NCBI GenBank assembly: GCA_023375785.1
Contig: SZWC01000519.1
Span: 285,508-327,617, forward strand
DNA: 42,110 bases
Direction: 5' to 3'
From: Penium margaritaceum
Lineage: Eukaryota; Streptophyta; Zygnematophyceae; Desmidiales; Peniaceae
Under the pieces are notes generated by a model that did not search any database, was not told the origin of the DNA, and was given only the letters and a program-made list of their open reading frames with translations. The position numbers and the translations under genes were made by a program. Shown here one piece after another: positions 12,516-24,429 of the stretch. Position 1 is the stretch's first letter. The number at the start of each line of letters is the position of its first letter.

Positions 12516-13038
12516 ATCACATAATCACTATTTCCATGGTGTTTTGATGAAACCTTCATTGTGTCTTTGGTTCTCTCATCACATTATCCCGGTTTTAATG
12601 GTACTTTGGTGACACGTTCACTATGTATATGGTGCTTAGGTCACATTATCACTGGTTTAGCTGTGTTTTGGTCACACTTTTACTGTGCCTAGTATGCTTA
12701 GCTCACGTAGTCACTGGTTCAATGGTGCTTTGGTCACACTTTTATGTGTCTATGTTGTATTGGTTACATTAATACTNATCACATAATCACTGTTTCCATG
12801 GTGTTTTGATGAAACCTTCATTGTGTCTATGGTTCTCTCATCACATTATCCCGGTTTTAATGGTACTTTGGTGACACGTTCACTATGTATATGGTGCTTA
12901 GGTCACATTATCACTGGTTTAGCTGTGTTTTGGTCACACTTTTACTGTGCCTAGTATGCTTAGCTCACGTAGTCACTGGTTCAATGGTGCTTTGGTCACA
13001 CTTTTATGTGTCTATGTTGTATTGGTTACATTAAAACT
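12516..13038 (+). other. 261-bp near-identical duplication flanking a single N (probable assembly join)
   Basis: Bases 12516-12776 and 12778-13038 match at a constant offset of 262 with only three differences that I find (12530 A/G, 12567 T/A, 12773 T/A). The only ambiguous base of the window, N at 12777, lies exactly between them. 262 is not a multiple of 62, so the 62-bp register is broken at the N: a second-half unit is followed directly by most of another second half. True tandem duplication by unequal exchange would preserve register. The simplest reading is two contig ends that overlap but were joined without merging, or two alleles placed in series. Confidence 0.85.
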
Positions 13039-13870
13039 GTTTATATAGTTCTTTGGTCACACTTTCACTATGTATATGATGCTTATGTTACATGAACAGT
13101 GTTTTAATGGTGCTTTTTATCACACCTACATCGTGTCATATGCTTACTGTATAAGTGGTGCTTTGGTCATACGTTCAATGTGGCTATGATGCTTAAGTCA
13201 CAATTCCAATGTTTCAATGGTGCTTTGGTCACACTTTCACTGTGTTTATGATGCGTTGGTCACAATATCATGGTTTGAATGGCGCTCTGGTCACAGCTTG
13301 ACAGTGCCTATGGTGTTCATGTTACATCATCACATTTTCAGTTGTGCTTTGGTCACACTTTCACTGTGTCTATGGTGCTTGCTCACGTTGTCAAATTTTC
13401 AAGGATGCTTTGGTCAAAACTTTCATTGTTTCTATGGTTCGTGTGTCAGATTATCACTGTTTCGATGGTGTGTTGGTCACATTCTCACTGCTGTGGTAGT
13501 TTGGTCATATTATGACTGTGTAAATGGTGCATTTGTAACACTTTCACTGTGTCTATGGTGCTTAGATGACATTCTCACTGTTTCAATGGTGCTTTGGTCA
13601 CACGTTTGCTGTGCCTATGGTTCTTAGGTCTCATTATCATTGTTTCAATGTTAATTTGGTCACCGTGTCTATGGTGCTTTTATCATATTCTAATGGTAGT
13701 TTGGTCACATTTTCACTGCATCTATTGTTAATGGTCACATCATCACTTTGCCAATAGTGCTTTGGTCAAACGTTCACTGTATATATGGTGTGTTGGTCAT
13801 ATTATCACTATTTGAATGGGACTCTTGTCACCCTTCTAATGTGTCTATGGTGTTTTTGTCACAATAGCAC
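12984..13870 (+). repeat. Segmental duplicate, copy 1 (partner 29377-30259)
   Basis: This 887-bp stretch matches 29377-30259 in the same orientation, with an offset that moves only from 16393 to 16389. The two share unit-breaking indels that no other copies show. These are GTGTCATATGCT (13133 and 29525), GGTGCTTGCTCAC lacking part of the unit (13375 and 29767), TTTTCAAGGATGCTTTGGTC (about 13396 and 29788), and CTATTGTTAATGGTCACATC (about 13722 and 30111). Shared private changes show common descent rather than similarity of satellite consensus. Confidence 0.88.
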
Positions 13871-16392
13871 AGTTTCAATGGTGCTTTGGTTACACTTCCA
13901 CTCTGCCTATGGTAGTTTGGTCACATGATCACTTTTTCAATGGTGCTGTGATTACACTTTCGCTGTCTATTGTGCTTATGTCCATTGTCACCATTTTTAT
14001 GGTGTTTTGGTCACAGTTTCCCTATGTTTGTAGTACATAGGTTACATTATCTCTGTTTTGATGATGCGATGGTCACAATTTCATTGTGTCTAGAGTGCTT
14101 GTGTCACATTATCACAGTTCTAATGGTGCTTTGGTCACACTTTCACCGTGTCTATTGTGTTTTCCTTTGAGCATGACAGTTTCAATGGTGCTTTGGTCAT
14201 GCTTATGTTCTTTCTTTGGTATGTCACATTATCTCTGTTGCAATGGTGCTTTGGTCATAATCTCACTGTGTCTATGGTGCTTTGGTTTCATTATCACAGT
14301 TTCAGTGGTGCTTTGGTCACACGTTTGTAGCGTCCATAATGCTTATATCATCACATTATCACTGTTTCAATGGTGCTTTCGTCACACCTTCACCGTGTCT
14401 ATGGAGCTGTGCTCACATCATCACTGTTTAAGTGGTGCTTTTGTCACATGTTTACTGTGTCTATGGTGCGTTTATCAAACGTTCACCATGTCTATAGACT
14501 CTTGTCACATTATCACCGTATCAATGGTACTTTGGTCATACTTTCACTTGGCCTTTGGTGCTTATGTCACGTTATCACTGTTTTAATGGCGCTTTGGTCA
14601 TACGTTTGCTTTGTCTGTGATCCTCAGGCCACATAATAACTGTTTCAATGGTGCGTTGGTCACACTTTTATGTGTATATTCTGTTATTGTCACGTTATCA
14701 CTGTTTCAATGTTTCTTTATTCACACTTTCACTATGTCTGTGATGCGTATGTCACATTCTCGATGTTTCAATGGTGCATTGGTCACACCTTCATCGTGTC
14801 TATGGTGCTTTGGTTACATTATCATTGCTTTAATGGTAATTTGGTTACAATGTTTCTGTGCCTATGGTGTTTATGTCGCAATTCTACCTTGGCAATGGTG
14901 TGTTGGCTACATTTGCACTGTTTCAAATGTGCTTTTGTCACATTTTTATTTTGCCTATGCTGCTTTGGTCATATTTTTAATGTTTAAATGGTACTTTGGT
15001 CATTTTTTCACTCTATCTATGGTGCGTCTGTTACATTATCACGGTTTCAATGATGCTTTGGTCACACTTCCACTGTGTCTATGGTACTCAGGTCACATTA
15101 GCATGGATTCAATTGTGATTTGGTCAGACTTTCACTGTGTCTATGGTGCTTAGGTCACATTGTCATTGTTTAAATGGTGCTTTGGTCATGCTTCAACTGT
15201 GTCTATGGTGCTTAGGTCACATTAGCATGGTTTCAATGGTGGGTTGGTCACATGTTCACTGTGTATATGGTGCTTAAGTCCCATTTTCACTGGTTCAATC
15301 GTGCGTTGGTCACACTTTCACTGTGTCTTTCATGCTTATGTCACATGATTTCTGTTTTAATGGTGCTTTGTTCACACTTTTATGTGTCCACGGTACTCTA
15401 TTCACATTATCACCATTTCATTAGTGCTTTGGTCACATTATTACGATTTCAATGGTGCTTTGCTCACACAGTCCCAATGTCTTTTTTTACTTTAGTCTCA
15501 CTATCACTGTTTCCATGGTAATCTGGTCACACTTTCATTGAGTATTTGGTGCTTTGGTTGCATTTTCACAGTTTCAATGGTGCGTTGGTCATAAATTTAC
15601 CGCGTCTATGGTCCTTTGGTCATATTATCACTACGTCTATAGTGCTTATGTTGCATTTTAACTGTTTCAATGGTGCTTTTGTCACACATTCACTTTGTCT
15701 ATGGTGCTTAGGTGATAACAATAACTGTTTTAATGGTGCTTTGGTCACACTTTCATTGTCTATGGTGCTTTGGTTATATTATTACTATTTCAGTGTCGCT
15801 TTGGTCACACTTGCACTATGTCTACGGTACTTAGGTCACATAATCAATGTTTTAATGGTGCTCTGATAACACTCATACCGTGTCTTTGGTGCTTTGGTGA
15901 TATTCTCACAGCTTCAATGGTGCTTCACTTACACTTTCATCTTGTCCATGGTGCTTACGTCACATTATCAATGTTTCAATGGCTCTTTGGTCACACACTC
16001 ACAATGTCTATGGTGTTTTGGTTATTCAATTATAGTTTCATTGGTGCTTTGCTCACACGTTTGTTTTTTACTTTGGTGCTTTCATCAAATAATAACTGTT
16101 TCAATCGTGATTTGGTCACACTTTCACTGTGTCTATAATGCGTATGTCACCTCATCACACTTTTAAGGGTGCTGTGGTCTCACCTTCACATTGTCCATGG
16201 TGCGTTGGTTGCATTCTCACCGTTCCAATGGTACTTTGGTCATACGTTTACCGTATCTATAGTGCTTTGGTCATGTTATCACTATTTCAATGGTGATTTG
16301 GTCACACATTCACTATGTCTACAATGCTTATGTCACATTATCACTCTTTCAATGGTGCTTTGGTCATACTTTCACTCTGTTTATAGTGCTTA

Positions 16393-16636
16393 GGTCACAT
16401 TATCACAGTTTCAATGGTGCTTTGGTCACACTTTCACTGTGTCTATGGTGCCTTGGTCACATTATCACTCTTTCAATGGTGCTTTGGTCACACTTTTATT
16501 GTCTGTGGTGCTTTGGTCACATTATCACAGTTTCAATGGTGCTTTGGTCACACTTTCACTGTGTCTATGGTGCCTTGGTCACATTATCACTCTTTCAATG
16601 GTGCTTTGGTCACACTTCTATTGTCTGTGGTGCTTT
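16393..16636 (+). repeat. Recent 122-bp tandem duplication in the 62-bp array
   Basis: 16393-16514 and 16515-16636 differ at one position that I can see (16496 T / 16618 C). Each copy holds two units, one of them shortened by 2 bp (CACTTTTATTGTCTGTGG), hence 122 rather than 124 bp. The shared deletion and near identity indicate a recent local duplication. Confidence 0.92.
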
Positions 16637-17291
16637 GGTCACATTATCACTATTTTAATGGTGTCTTGGTCACAATTTCACTGTGTATATGGTGCCATGG
16701 TCACATTATGATTGTTTCAGCTGTGCTACAGTCACACCTTCACTATGTCTACGGTGCTTTGGTCACATTATCACTGTTTCAATGGTAATTCGGTCACACG
16801 TTGACTGTGTCTATGGTGCTTAGGTCACATTATCACTACTTCAATGGTGCTTTGCTCACACTTTCACTGTGTATTTGGTGCTTATGTGACATTATCACCG
16901 TTTTAATGGTGCTTTCATCACACGTTTTCTGGTCTGTACAGTTCTTACGTTAGATTATAATTGTTTCAATGGTGCTTTGGTCACAATTTCTCTGTTTCTA
17001 AAGTAACTAGGTAACATTATCATAGTTTCAATGGTGCTTTGGTCACACTTTCACTCTGTCCATAGTGCTTAGATCCCATTATCATTGTTTGAATGGTGCT
17101 TTGGTCATAATTCCACCGTGTCTATGGTGCTTTTGTCACATAATCAATGCTTCAATGGTGCTTTGGTCACACTTGTACTCTGTATGGTGCTTTGGTCACA
17201 TGATCATTGTTTCAATTGTGCTTTGGTCACACGTTCACAGTGTACATGGTACTTTGGTCACATTATGACCGTTTCAATGGTGCTTTGATTA

Positions 17292-17530
17292 CAAAGCACC
17301 ATTCAAACAATGTTTATGTTACCTAAGCGCCCAAGCCACAATGAAAGAGCGACATAAACACAATTGAAACAGTGATAATGTGACCTAAGCACCATATGAA
17401 CTGTGAAAGTGTGACCAAAGTACCATTGAAACAGTAGAAACGGGACCAAAGCACCATGGACACAATGAACGTCTGACCAGATCACCATTCAAATAGTGAG
17501 ACTATACCATGAGCACCATACACACAATGA
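17292..17530 (-). repeat. Inverted patch of 62-bp repeats (about 239 bp)
   Basis: Within a forward array these roughly four units run in reverse (TGTGACCTAAGCACC, TGTGACCAAAG). The left break is a hairpin: AATGGTGCTTTG (17276-17287), a 4-base ATTA spacer, then its exact complement CAAAGCACCATT (17292-17303). Extending outwards gives 17-base arms with one mismatch. The right break lies within ACACAATGATGGTAC near 17526-17532. A small inversion or template switch between opposite strands would produce this. Confidence 0.9.
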
Positions 17531-18011
17531 TGGTACTTTCCTTACACTTTTGCTGTGTCTATAGTGCTTAGGTCACATTATCATTGTTTCAATAATACTT
17601 TGGTCACCATCTTACTATGTATATAGTGCTTGGGTCACATTATTACTGTTTTAATGGTGATTTGCTCAGTCGTTCACTGTACCTATGGTGCTTTGGTCAC
17701 ATTATCACTGTGTCAATGGTACTTTGGTCACATTTTCCCTGTGTCCATGGTGCGTAGCTCACATCATCACTGTTGCAATGGTATTTAGGTCTCACTTTCA
17801 CTATATATGGTACTCATGTCACATTATCACTATCTCAACTGTCATTTGGTCACATGTTCATTGTGTATATGGTGCTTTGGCCACATTATCACTGTTGTAA
17901 TGGTGCGTTGGTCGTACTTTCAGCGTGGTTATGGTGCGTTGGTCACATTATCACTGTTTCAATGGAGCTTTTTTCACACTTTCACTGTGTCTTTGGTGCT
18001 TCCATCGTATT

Positions 18012-19090
18012 CTCACGTTATCACCGTCTCAGTGATGCTTTGGACACCCTTTCATTGTATTTATGCTGCTTTTATCACAACACGACTGTTTCAATGGTAT
18101 GTTGGATACACTTTCGTTGTGTGTAAGGTGCTTATGTCACATTATCATTATTTCAATGGTGCTTTGGTCACACGTTCACTGTGTCTATTGTGATTTGGTC
18201 ATCTTATAAGTGTTTCTATGGTGCTTTGATTCCATGTTCAGTAAGTCTATAGTGCTTAGGTCACATTACCACTGTTTGAATGGTACTTTAGTCGCACTTT
18301 CAATGTGTATATGGTGCTTTGGTAACAATTTCTCTGTTTCAATGGTATTGTGGTCACACTTTCACCTTGTCTATGGTGCTTAGGTCACATAACAACTTTC
18401 TGAATGTTACTTCGGTCATAGTTGTACTGTGTCTATGGTGTGTTGGTCACGTTATCACTGTTTTGATGGTGCTTTGTTCACACTTTCAATGTGTCTTTAG
18501 TCCGTTGGTCACATTATCGCTCTTTAAATGGTGCTTTGGTCAAGCTTACATTGTGTCTTTGGTGCTTATGTCACAATATCACTATTTCAATGGTGACATG
18601 GTCACATTTTGAATGTGTCTATTGTGCCTATATCACATTTTCACTATTTGAATGGTTGTGTGGTCATTATTTTGCTGTTTCTATGGTTGTTAGGTTACAG
18701 TATCACTATTTCAATGGTGCTTTGGTCACACTTTCACTGTCTCTATGGTGCTCGTGTCACATTATTAGTGCTTAAATGGAATTTTCTTCACACGCTTACT
18801 GTTTCTTTGTTGCTTTTGTCAGATTATCACTGTTTTAATTGTACTTTGGTCAGGTTTTCACAATGTCTATGGTGCTTGGATCACATTATTATGGTTTCAT
18901 TGGTGCTTTGGTCACACGTCCGTTGTGTTTATGGTGCCTAGGTCACATTAGTATTCTTTCAATGGTGCTTTGGTAACACTTTAATGTATATATGGTGCTT
19001 TTGTCACATTATCACTGTTTGAGTGGTGCTTTGGTCACACTGTCACTGTGTCTATGGTACTTTTATCACATTATCACTGCTCAATGGTTG
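18012..19090 (+). repeat. Higher-order block H1 of the 62-bp array
   Basis: This block shares variant units with two later blocks. 18012-18810 corresponds to 21289-22270: offset 3277 at CACCGTCTCAGTGATGC, 3400 at 18161, and 3462 at ATCACATTTTCAC (18632). The region from 18351 to about 19080 corresponds to 19892 to about 20560: offset 1541, then 1479 after one 62-bp unit is lost. The offset steps of about 123 and 62 bp are whole numbers of units, as expected for unequal exchange. Confidence 0.75.
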
Positions 19091-19891
19091 TTTGATAACA
19101 ATTTCACGGTGTCTTTGGTGCTGATGTCACATTATCACTGCTTCAATGGTGCATCACGTTTCACTCTGTATTTGGTGCTTACGTGACAATATCACCGTTT
19201 CAATGATCCTTTGGTCACACATTCAATGTGTCCATGGTTGCTTGGTTACATTATCACAGATTTAACAGTGCTTTTGTTACACTTTCATTTTATCTATGGT
19301 ACACCACTAACATTATTATTGTTCTAATGGTGCCTTGGTCACACTTTCATTGTGCATATTGTGTTAAGGCCACATAATCATTGTTGCAATGGTGCTTTGG
19401 TCACACTAATACTGTGTGTATGGTGCTTTGGTGACATTATCACTCTTTCAATGGTGCTTTTGTCACAATTTAACTGTGTTTATGGTGCTAATGTCACATT
19501 CTTACTGTTTGAACGATGCCTTGGTCACACGTACACTGTTTATGTTGTGCTTTTGTCACATTATGACAATTTCAATGATTCATTGGCCAAACGGTTGTTG
19601 TCTTTATGGTGCTTTTGTCAGAGTATCACTGTTTCTATGGTACGTCGGTAACACTTTCATTGTGTGTAGGGTGCGAATATCACATTATCACTATTTCCAT
19701 GGTGCTTTGTTCACACGTTCACTGTGTCTATGTGATTTGGTCACATTACCAGTGTTTCAATGTTGCTTTGGTCACACTTTAAATATGTCTATGTTGCTTA
19801 TGTCACAGAATCTCTGTTTCAGTGGTGTTTGTTCACACTTTCCCTATGCCTATGGTGCATTGGCAACATTATCACCGTTTAAATGAAACTT

Positions 19892-20560
19892 TGGTCACAC
19901 TTTCACCTTGTCAATGATGCATATGTCACATAATCACTGTTTTTATGTTGCTTTGGTCACAGTTTCAATGTGTATTTTGTTTTTTGGCCACATTACCATT
20001 GTTTCAATGGTGCTTTGATCACACTTCTATTACGTCTATGGTGTTTAGGTCACAATATCAGTGTTTCGATTGCACAATAGTCAAGCTTTTAGTGTGTGTA
20101 TGGGGCTAAGATCACATTTTCACCGTTGTATGGGTGGTTTGGTCATTCTTTCACTGTGTCTTTGGTGGTTACATCACATTATCAGTGTTTCAATGGTGCT
20201 TTGGTCGCATTTTCACTATCTTTATGGTGCTTTGGTCACACTATTACTGTTTAAATGGAACTTCGATCACACGTTTACTGTTCCTATGTTGCTCTCATCA
20301 CACTATCACTGTTTCAATTGTCGTGTTGTCACATTTCCACGATGTCTTTGGTTCTTGGATCACATTAGTATGGTTTCAATGGAGCATTGGTCACACTTTC
20401 ACTGTGTCTATGGTTATTACATCATATTGTCATTCTTTTAATGGTGCTTTGGGAACACTATAATGTGTCTTTGGTGCTTTGGTCGCATTATCACTGTTTC
20501 AATGCTGTTTTGGTCACACGGTCACTGTGTCTATGGTGCTTCGGTCACAATATCACTGCT
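19892..20560 (+). repeat. Higher-order block H2 of the 62-bp array
   Basis: Second copy of the block at 18351-19080. Landmarks are TTTCACCTTGTC (19898; 18357 in H1), ATCACATTTTCACCG (20111; 18632 in H1), ACGTTTACTGTTCCTATGTT (20271; 18792 in H1) and TTGGATCACATTAGTATGG (about 20354). It also holds 20438-20541, which recurs perfectly at 21430-21533. Confidence 0.72.
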
Positions 20561-21288
20561 TCAATGGTACCTTGGTCACACTTTCACTCCGTCTATTGTG
20601 TTTAGGTGACATGATATATGTTTCAATGGTCCTTTGGTCACACTTTCACAGTGCTTAAGGTTTTTTTGGTTACATAATCACTGTTTTGAAGGTGCTTTGC
20701 TTACACTGTCACTTTGTCTATGGTACGTCACTCACATCATTGTTGTTTCAATGGTGCTTTGGTCGCAATTCTATTGTGTACAGTGTGTTAATGTCATATT
20801 ATCATTGTTGCTATGGTGCTTTGGTCACACATCTACAGTGTCTATGGTGCTTTGGTCACATTCTCACTGTTTTGATAGTTCTTTGGTCACATTTTCACTG
20901 TGTCTATGGTGCTTTAGCCACATTATCACTATTTCAATGGTGCATTGGTGATACGTTCACTGTGTCTATGGTGCTTAGTTCACATTATGACTGTTTCAAC
21001 GGTGCTTTGGTCACACTTTCACACTGTTTATTGCACAAAGGTCACAATACCACTGTTCCAATGGTGCCTTGGTCACACTTTCACTTTCTGTATGGTGCTT
21101 TGGTCACTTTATCACTCTTTCAATGGTGCTTTAATCACACGTTCACTGTGTCTATGTTGCTAAAGTCACATTGTCATTGTTTCAATGGTGCTTTGATCAC
21201 ACGTTCACTATCACCATGGTGCTTATGTCACATTATCAATGTTTCAATGGTACTTTGGTCACACTTTTACTGTTTATGTAGTGCTGTC

Positions 21289-22270
21289 CTCACATTATCA
21301 CCATCTCAATGATGCTATGGCCACCCTTTTATTGTCTTTGTGCTGCTTTTGTCACAGCATGACTGTTTCAATGGTACGTTGTTTACACTTCCATTGTGTG
21401 TAAGGTACTTATGTCACATTATCACGATCTTAATGGTGCTTTGGGAACACTATAATGTGTCTTTGGTGCTTTGGTCGCATTATCACTGTTTCAATGCTGT
21501 TTTGGTCACACGGTCACTGTGTCTATGGTGCTTTGGTCACTTTATCACTCTTTCAATGGTGCTTTGGTCACATGTTCAGTTTGTCTATGGTGATTTGGTC
21601 ACCATACAAGTGTCTCTATGGTGTTTTACTTCCACGTTCACTAAGTCTATAGTGCCTATGTAATATAATAACTGTTTCAATGCTGCATTGGTCACACTTT
21701 CATTATGTCTATGGTTTGTTGGTCACATTATCACTGTTTTAGTGGTGCTTTGGTCACACTTTCACCGTGTCTATGGTGCTTTGGTAGCATTTTGTCCGTT
21801 TCAATGATACTGTTGTCACACTCTCATCTTGTCCAAGGTGTGTATGTTACATAATCACTTTCTCAGTGTTGCTTTGGTCACACTTGCACTGTGTCTATGG
21901 TGCTTTGGTCACATTATCACGGCTTTCATGGTGCGTTGTTCACGCTTTCAATGTGTCTTTAGTGCGTTGGTCACATTATCGTTGTTTCAATGGTGCCGTG
22001 GTCACACCTACATTGTGTCTATGGTTCTTAGGTCACAAGATCACAGTTTGAACGGTTACCTGGTCACAATTTCCATGTGTCTATGGTCCCTATATCACAT
22101 TTTCACTATGTCAATGGTTGTTTGGTCATTCTTGCACTAATTATCTGGTGGTTAGGTCACACTATCACAGTTTCAATGGTGCACTGGTCACACTTTCACT
22201 ATGTTTGTGGTGCTTATATCACATTATTCGTGTTTAAATGGAACTTTGGTCACATGTTCACGGTTTATTT
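21289..22270 (+). repeat. Higher-order block H3 of the 62-bp array, with a two-unit insertion
   Basis: Third copy, aligned with 18012-18810. Relative to that copy it carries about 124 extra bases (two units) at about 21430-21553. Of these, 21430-21533 is identical base for base to 20438-20541 in H2, where it sits in its expected place. A further 62-bp unit is gained between 21563 and 21938. The alignment ends near 22270, where a deletion joins TTGTTGCTTTCAT to TAGTGTTTATAG. Confidence 0.75.
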
Positions 22271-23283
22271 GTTGCTTTCATAGTGTTTATAGTGCTAAGG
22301 TCATGTCATGACTGTTTCAATGGTGCTTTGGTAACACTCTCACTCTGTCTATGTTGCTTTGGTCACATTATCACTATTTCAATGGTGCTTTGGTCACAAT
22401 TATACAATGTCTATGGTGTTCATGTCACATTATCACTACTTCAATAGTTCTTTGGTCACACTTTCACTATGTCCATCACACTTAAGTCCCATTTACACTA
22501 TTTCAATGATGTTTTTGTCACACGTTTATGTGTTTATTGTTTATTTGTCACACCTTTACTCTGTCTATGGTGCTTTGGTCACATGTCCACTATGTCTATG
22601 GTGCTTAAGCCAAGTTATCACTCCATCAATGTTACTTTGGTCACACTTTCACAGTGCCTACGGTGATTGGTTGACATTATCACTGTTTTAAAGGTGATTT
22701 AGTAATGCTTTCATTGTGTCTATAGTGATTAGGTAACATAATCACCATGTCAATGGTGTTTGGTCACACGTTCAATGTGTCTATGGTGCTCGTGTCACAT
22801 AATCACTGTGTAATGGTGCTTTGGTCAAGCGGTTACCGTGTGTATGATACATTAGTCATAAAATCACTATTTGAATTACGCGCTGGTATCGCTTTCACTA
22901 TGCCTTCAGTGCTTGGGTCATGTCATCAATTTGTCAATGGTGGTTTCGTCACACTTTCACAGTGTGTATGGTGCTTTGAACACGTTATCGCTGTTTGAAT
23001 GGTGCTTTGGGCATACTTTCACTGTGTCTATGGTGCTTAGGTCAAATTATCACTGTTTCAATGGTGCCTTGGTCGCAATTTCATTCTGTATATGGTACTT
23101 AGGTCACATTATCACTGTTTTCTTGGTGCTTTGGTCACACTTTCACTTTGTCTATGGTGTCAATGGTGCTATTGTCACACTTTTCTGCTTTCATGGTGCT
23201 TTCCTAAAATTGTAATTGCTTCATTGGTGCTTTTGATACACTTTCATCGTGTACATGGTGCTTAGGTCACATTGTTATTGTTT

Positions 23284-24429
23284 CAATGGTTTCGGAATAT
23301 TAGGTTTCAACTAGCAAGTACAACGACCTTCAATAAGTAGTAGCACGGTGTGGCTACCATGCACAATGACCAACCAAAGTAGGCATATGTACTGCCATTG
23401 ACCAAAGAAATCCGCAGTGTGTTGTCAATGTTGACAAGTCATAATACAAGTCACATATGGTCAGAGGGGGAAACAATGGTTTGGGAGCACCAGGTATCAA
23501 CTAGCAAGCACAGGGACCTTAAAAACGTAGTGGCAAGGTGTGGCTACCATGTATAATGACCAACCAAAGTAGGCATGTGTCACTGACCATGAACAAAGAA
23601 TGTCACCATGTGTGGTCAACTTTGACAACTCATAACATGAGTCACAAATGGTCAGAGGGGGGAACAATGGTTTGTGAGTACTAGTTTATCGATTAGCAAG
23701 TACAATGACCTTCAATATGTAGTGGCACAGTGGGGGTACCATGCACATTGACCAACCAAAGTATGCATATGTCACTGACCATAACCAAACAATTTCACTT
23801 CATGTGGTCAATGTTCACAGCTCACAGCGAAATTCACACACAGTCAGAGGGGGTAACAATTGTTTGGGAACACTAGCTATTACCTAGAACGCACAAAGAC
23901 CTTCGGTACGTAGTGACACGGCGTGGCAACCATGTATAGTGACAAACCAAAGTAGGCATAGGCCACTAACCATGACCAAACAAATTTCACATTGTTCGGT
24001 CAATGCTGAAAACTCATCTTACGTTTCACAAATAGTCAGAGGGGGAAACAATGGGTTGGGAACACTAGCGATCAACTAGCAAGTACAAACACCTTCAACA
24101 AGTAGTGGCACGGTGTGGCTAGCATGCACAGTGACCAACCAAAGGATGCATACGGCACTGACTCTGACCAAAGACGTCCACTATGTGTGGTCAACATTGA
24201 CAACTCATAACATGAGTCACAAATGGTCAGAGGGATATAGAATGGTTTGGTCACCCTATGTATCAACTAGAAAGGACGAAGATCTTCAATACGTATTGGC
24301 ACCGTGTGGCTACTATGCACACTGAACAACCAAACTAGGCATGTGTCCCTGACCATCACCAAGGACTTTTATTATGGGTGGTCAACGTTCACAACACTTA
24401 ACACGAGTCACAAGTGGACAGAGGGGGAA
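23284..24429 (+). repeat. 191-bp satellite, HOR copy 1 (A-B-C-D-E-F, 1146 bp)
   Basis: Setting each monomer start at CAATGG(T), the monomers are A 23284-23473, B 23474-23664, C 23665-23856, D 23857-24048, E 24049-24239 and F 24240-24429. All share GACCAACCAAAG-GGCATATG, CTCATAACACGAGTCAC and GGTCAGAGGGGGAAACAATG. Monomer-specific marks are: A, AAAGAAATCCGC and TAGTAGCACGG; B, CAGGTATCAACTAGCAAGC and GAATGTCACCATG; C, TTATCGATTAGC and TATGTAGTGGCACAG; D, GTGACAAACCAAAG and CCACTAACCATG; E, CAAAGGATGCATACG and GTCCACTATGTG; F, CCCTATGTATC, GGCTACTATGCACAC and TATGGGTGGTC. The left edge abuts the 62-bp array through shared CAATGGT. Confidence 0.93.

Larger units (their letters stand above)
11927..23283 (+). 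repeat. 62-bp satellite array 1 (two diverged 31-bp halves), forward orientation
   Basis: About 180 head-to-tail copies of a 62-bp unit. Each unit has two 31-bp halves sharing ATGGTGCTT-GGTCACA and ending TCACTG. The first half is preceded by TTTCA and carries TTTGGTCACACTTTCACTG. The second is preceded by TGTCT and carries TTAGGTCACATTATCACTG. Copies are strongly diverged from one another and contain small indels. The 31-bp half has no stop in several phases, so open frames of 60-208 codons with a 31-residue (93-bp) period appear throughout; they occur in all frames and are not genes. The left border is a short TATTAG transition at 11915-11926. The right border shares CAATGGT (23284-23290) with the 191-bp family. 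One inverted patch, one N and several internal duplications are listed separately. No unique DNA longer than a few bases was seen. Confidence 0.97.

Noticed and set aside
20686..21312. 208-codon plus-strand frame and many similar ones in the 62-bp arrays (VLWSHFHCVYGALVTLS pattern)
   Set aside because: They follow from the 31-bp half-unit read in rotating frames (93-bp, 31-residue period), occur on whichever strand the array faces, and break at random unit indels.
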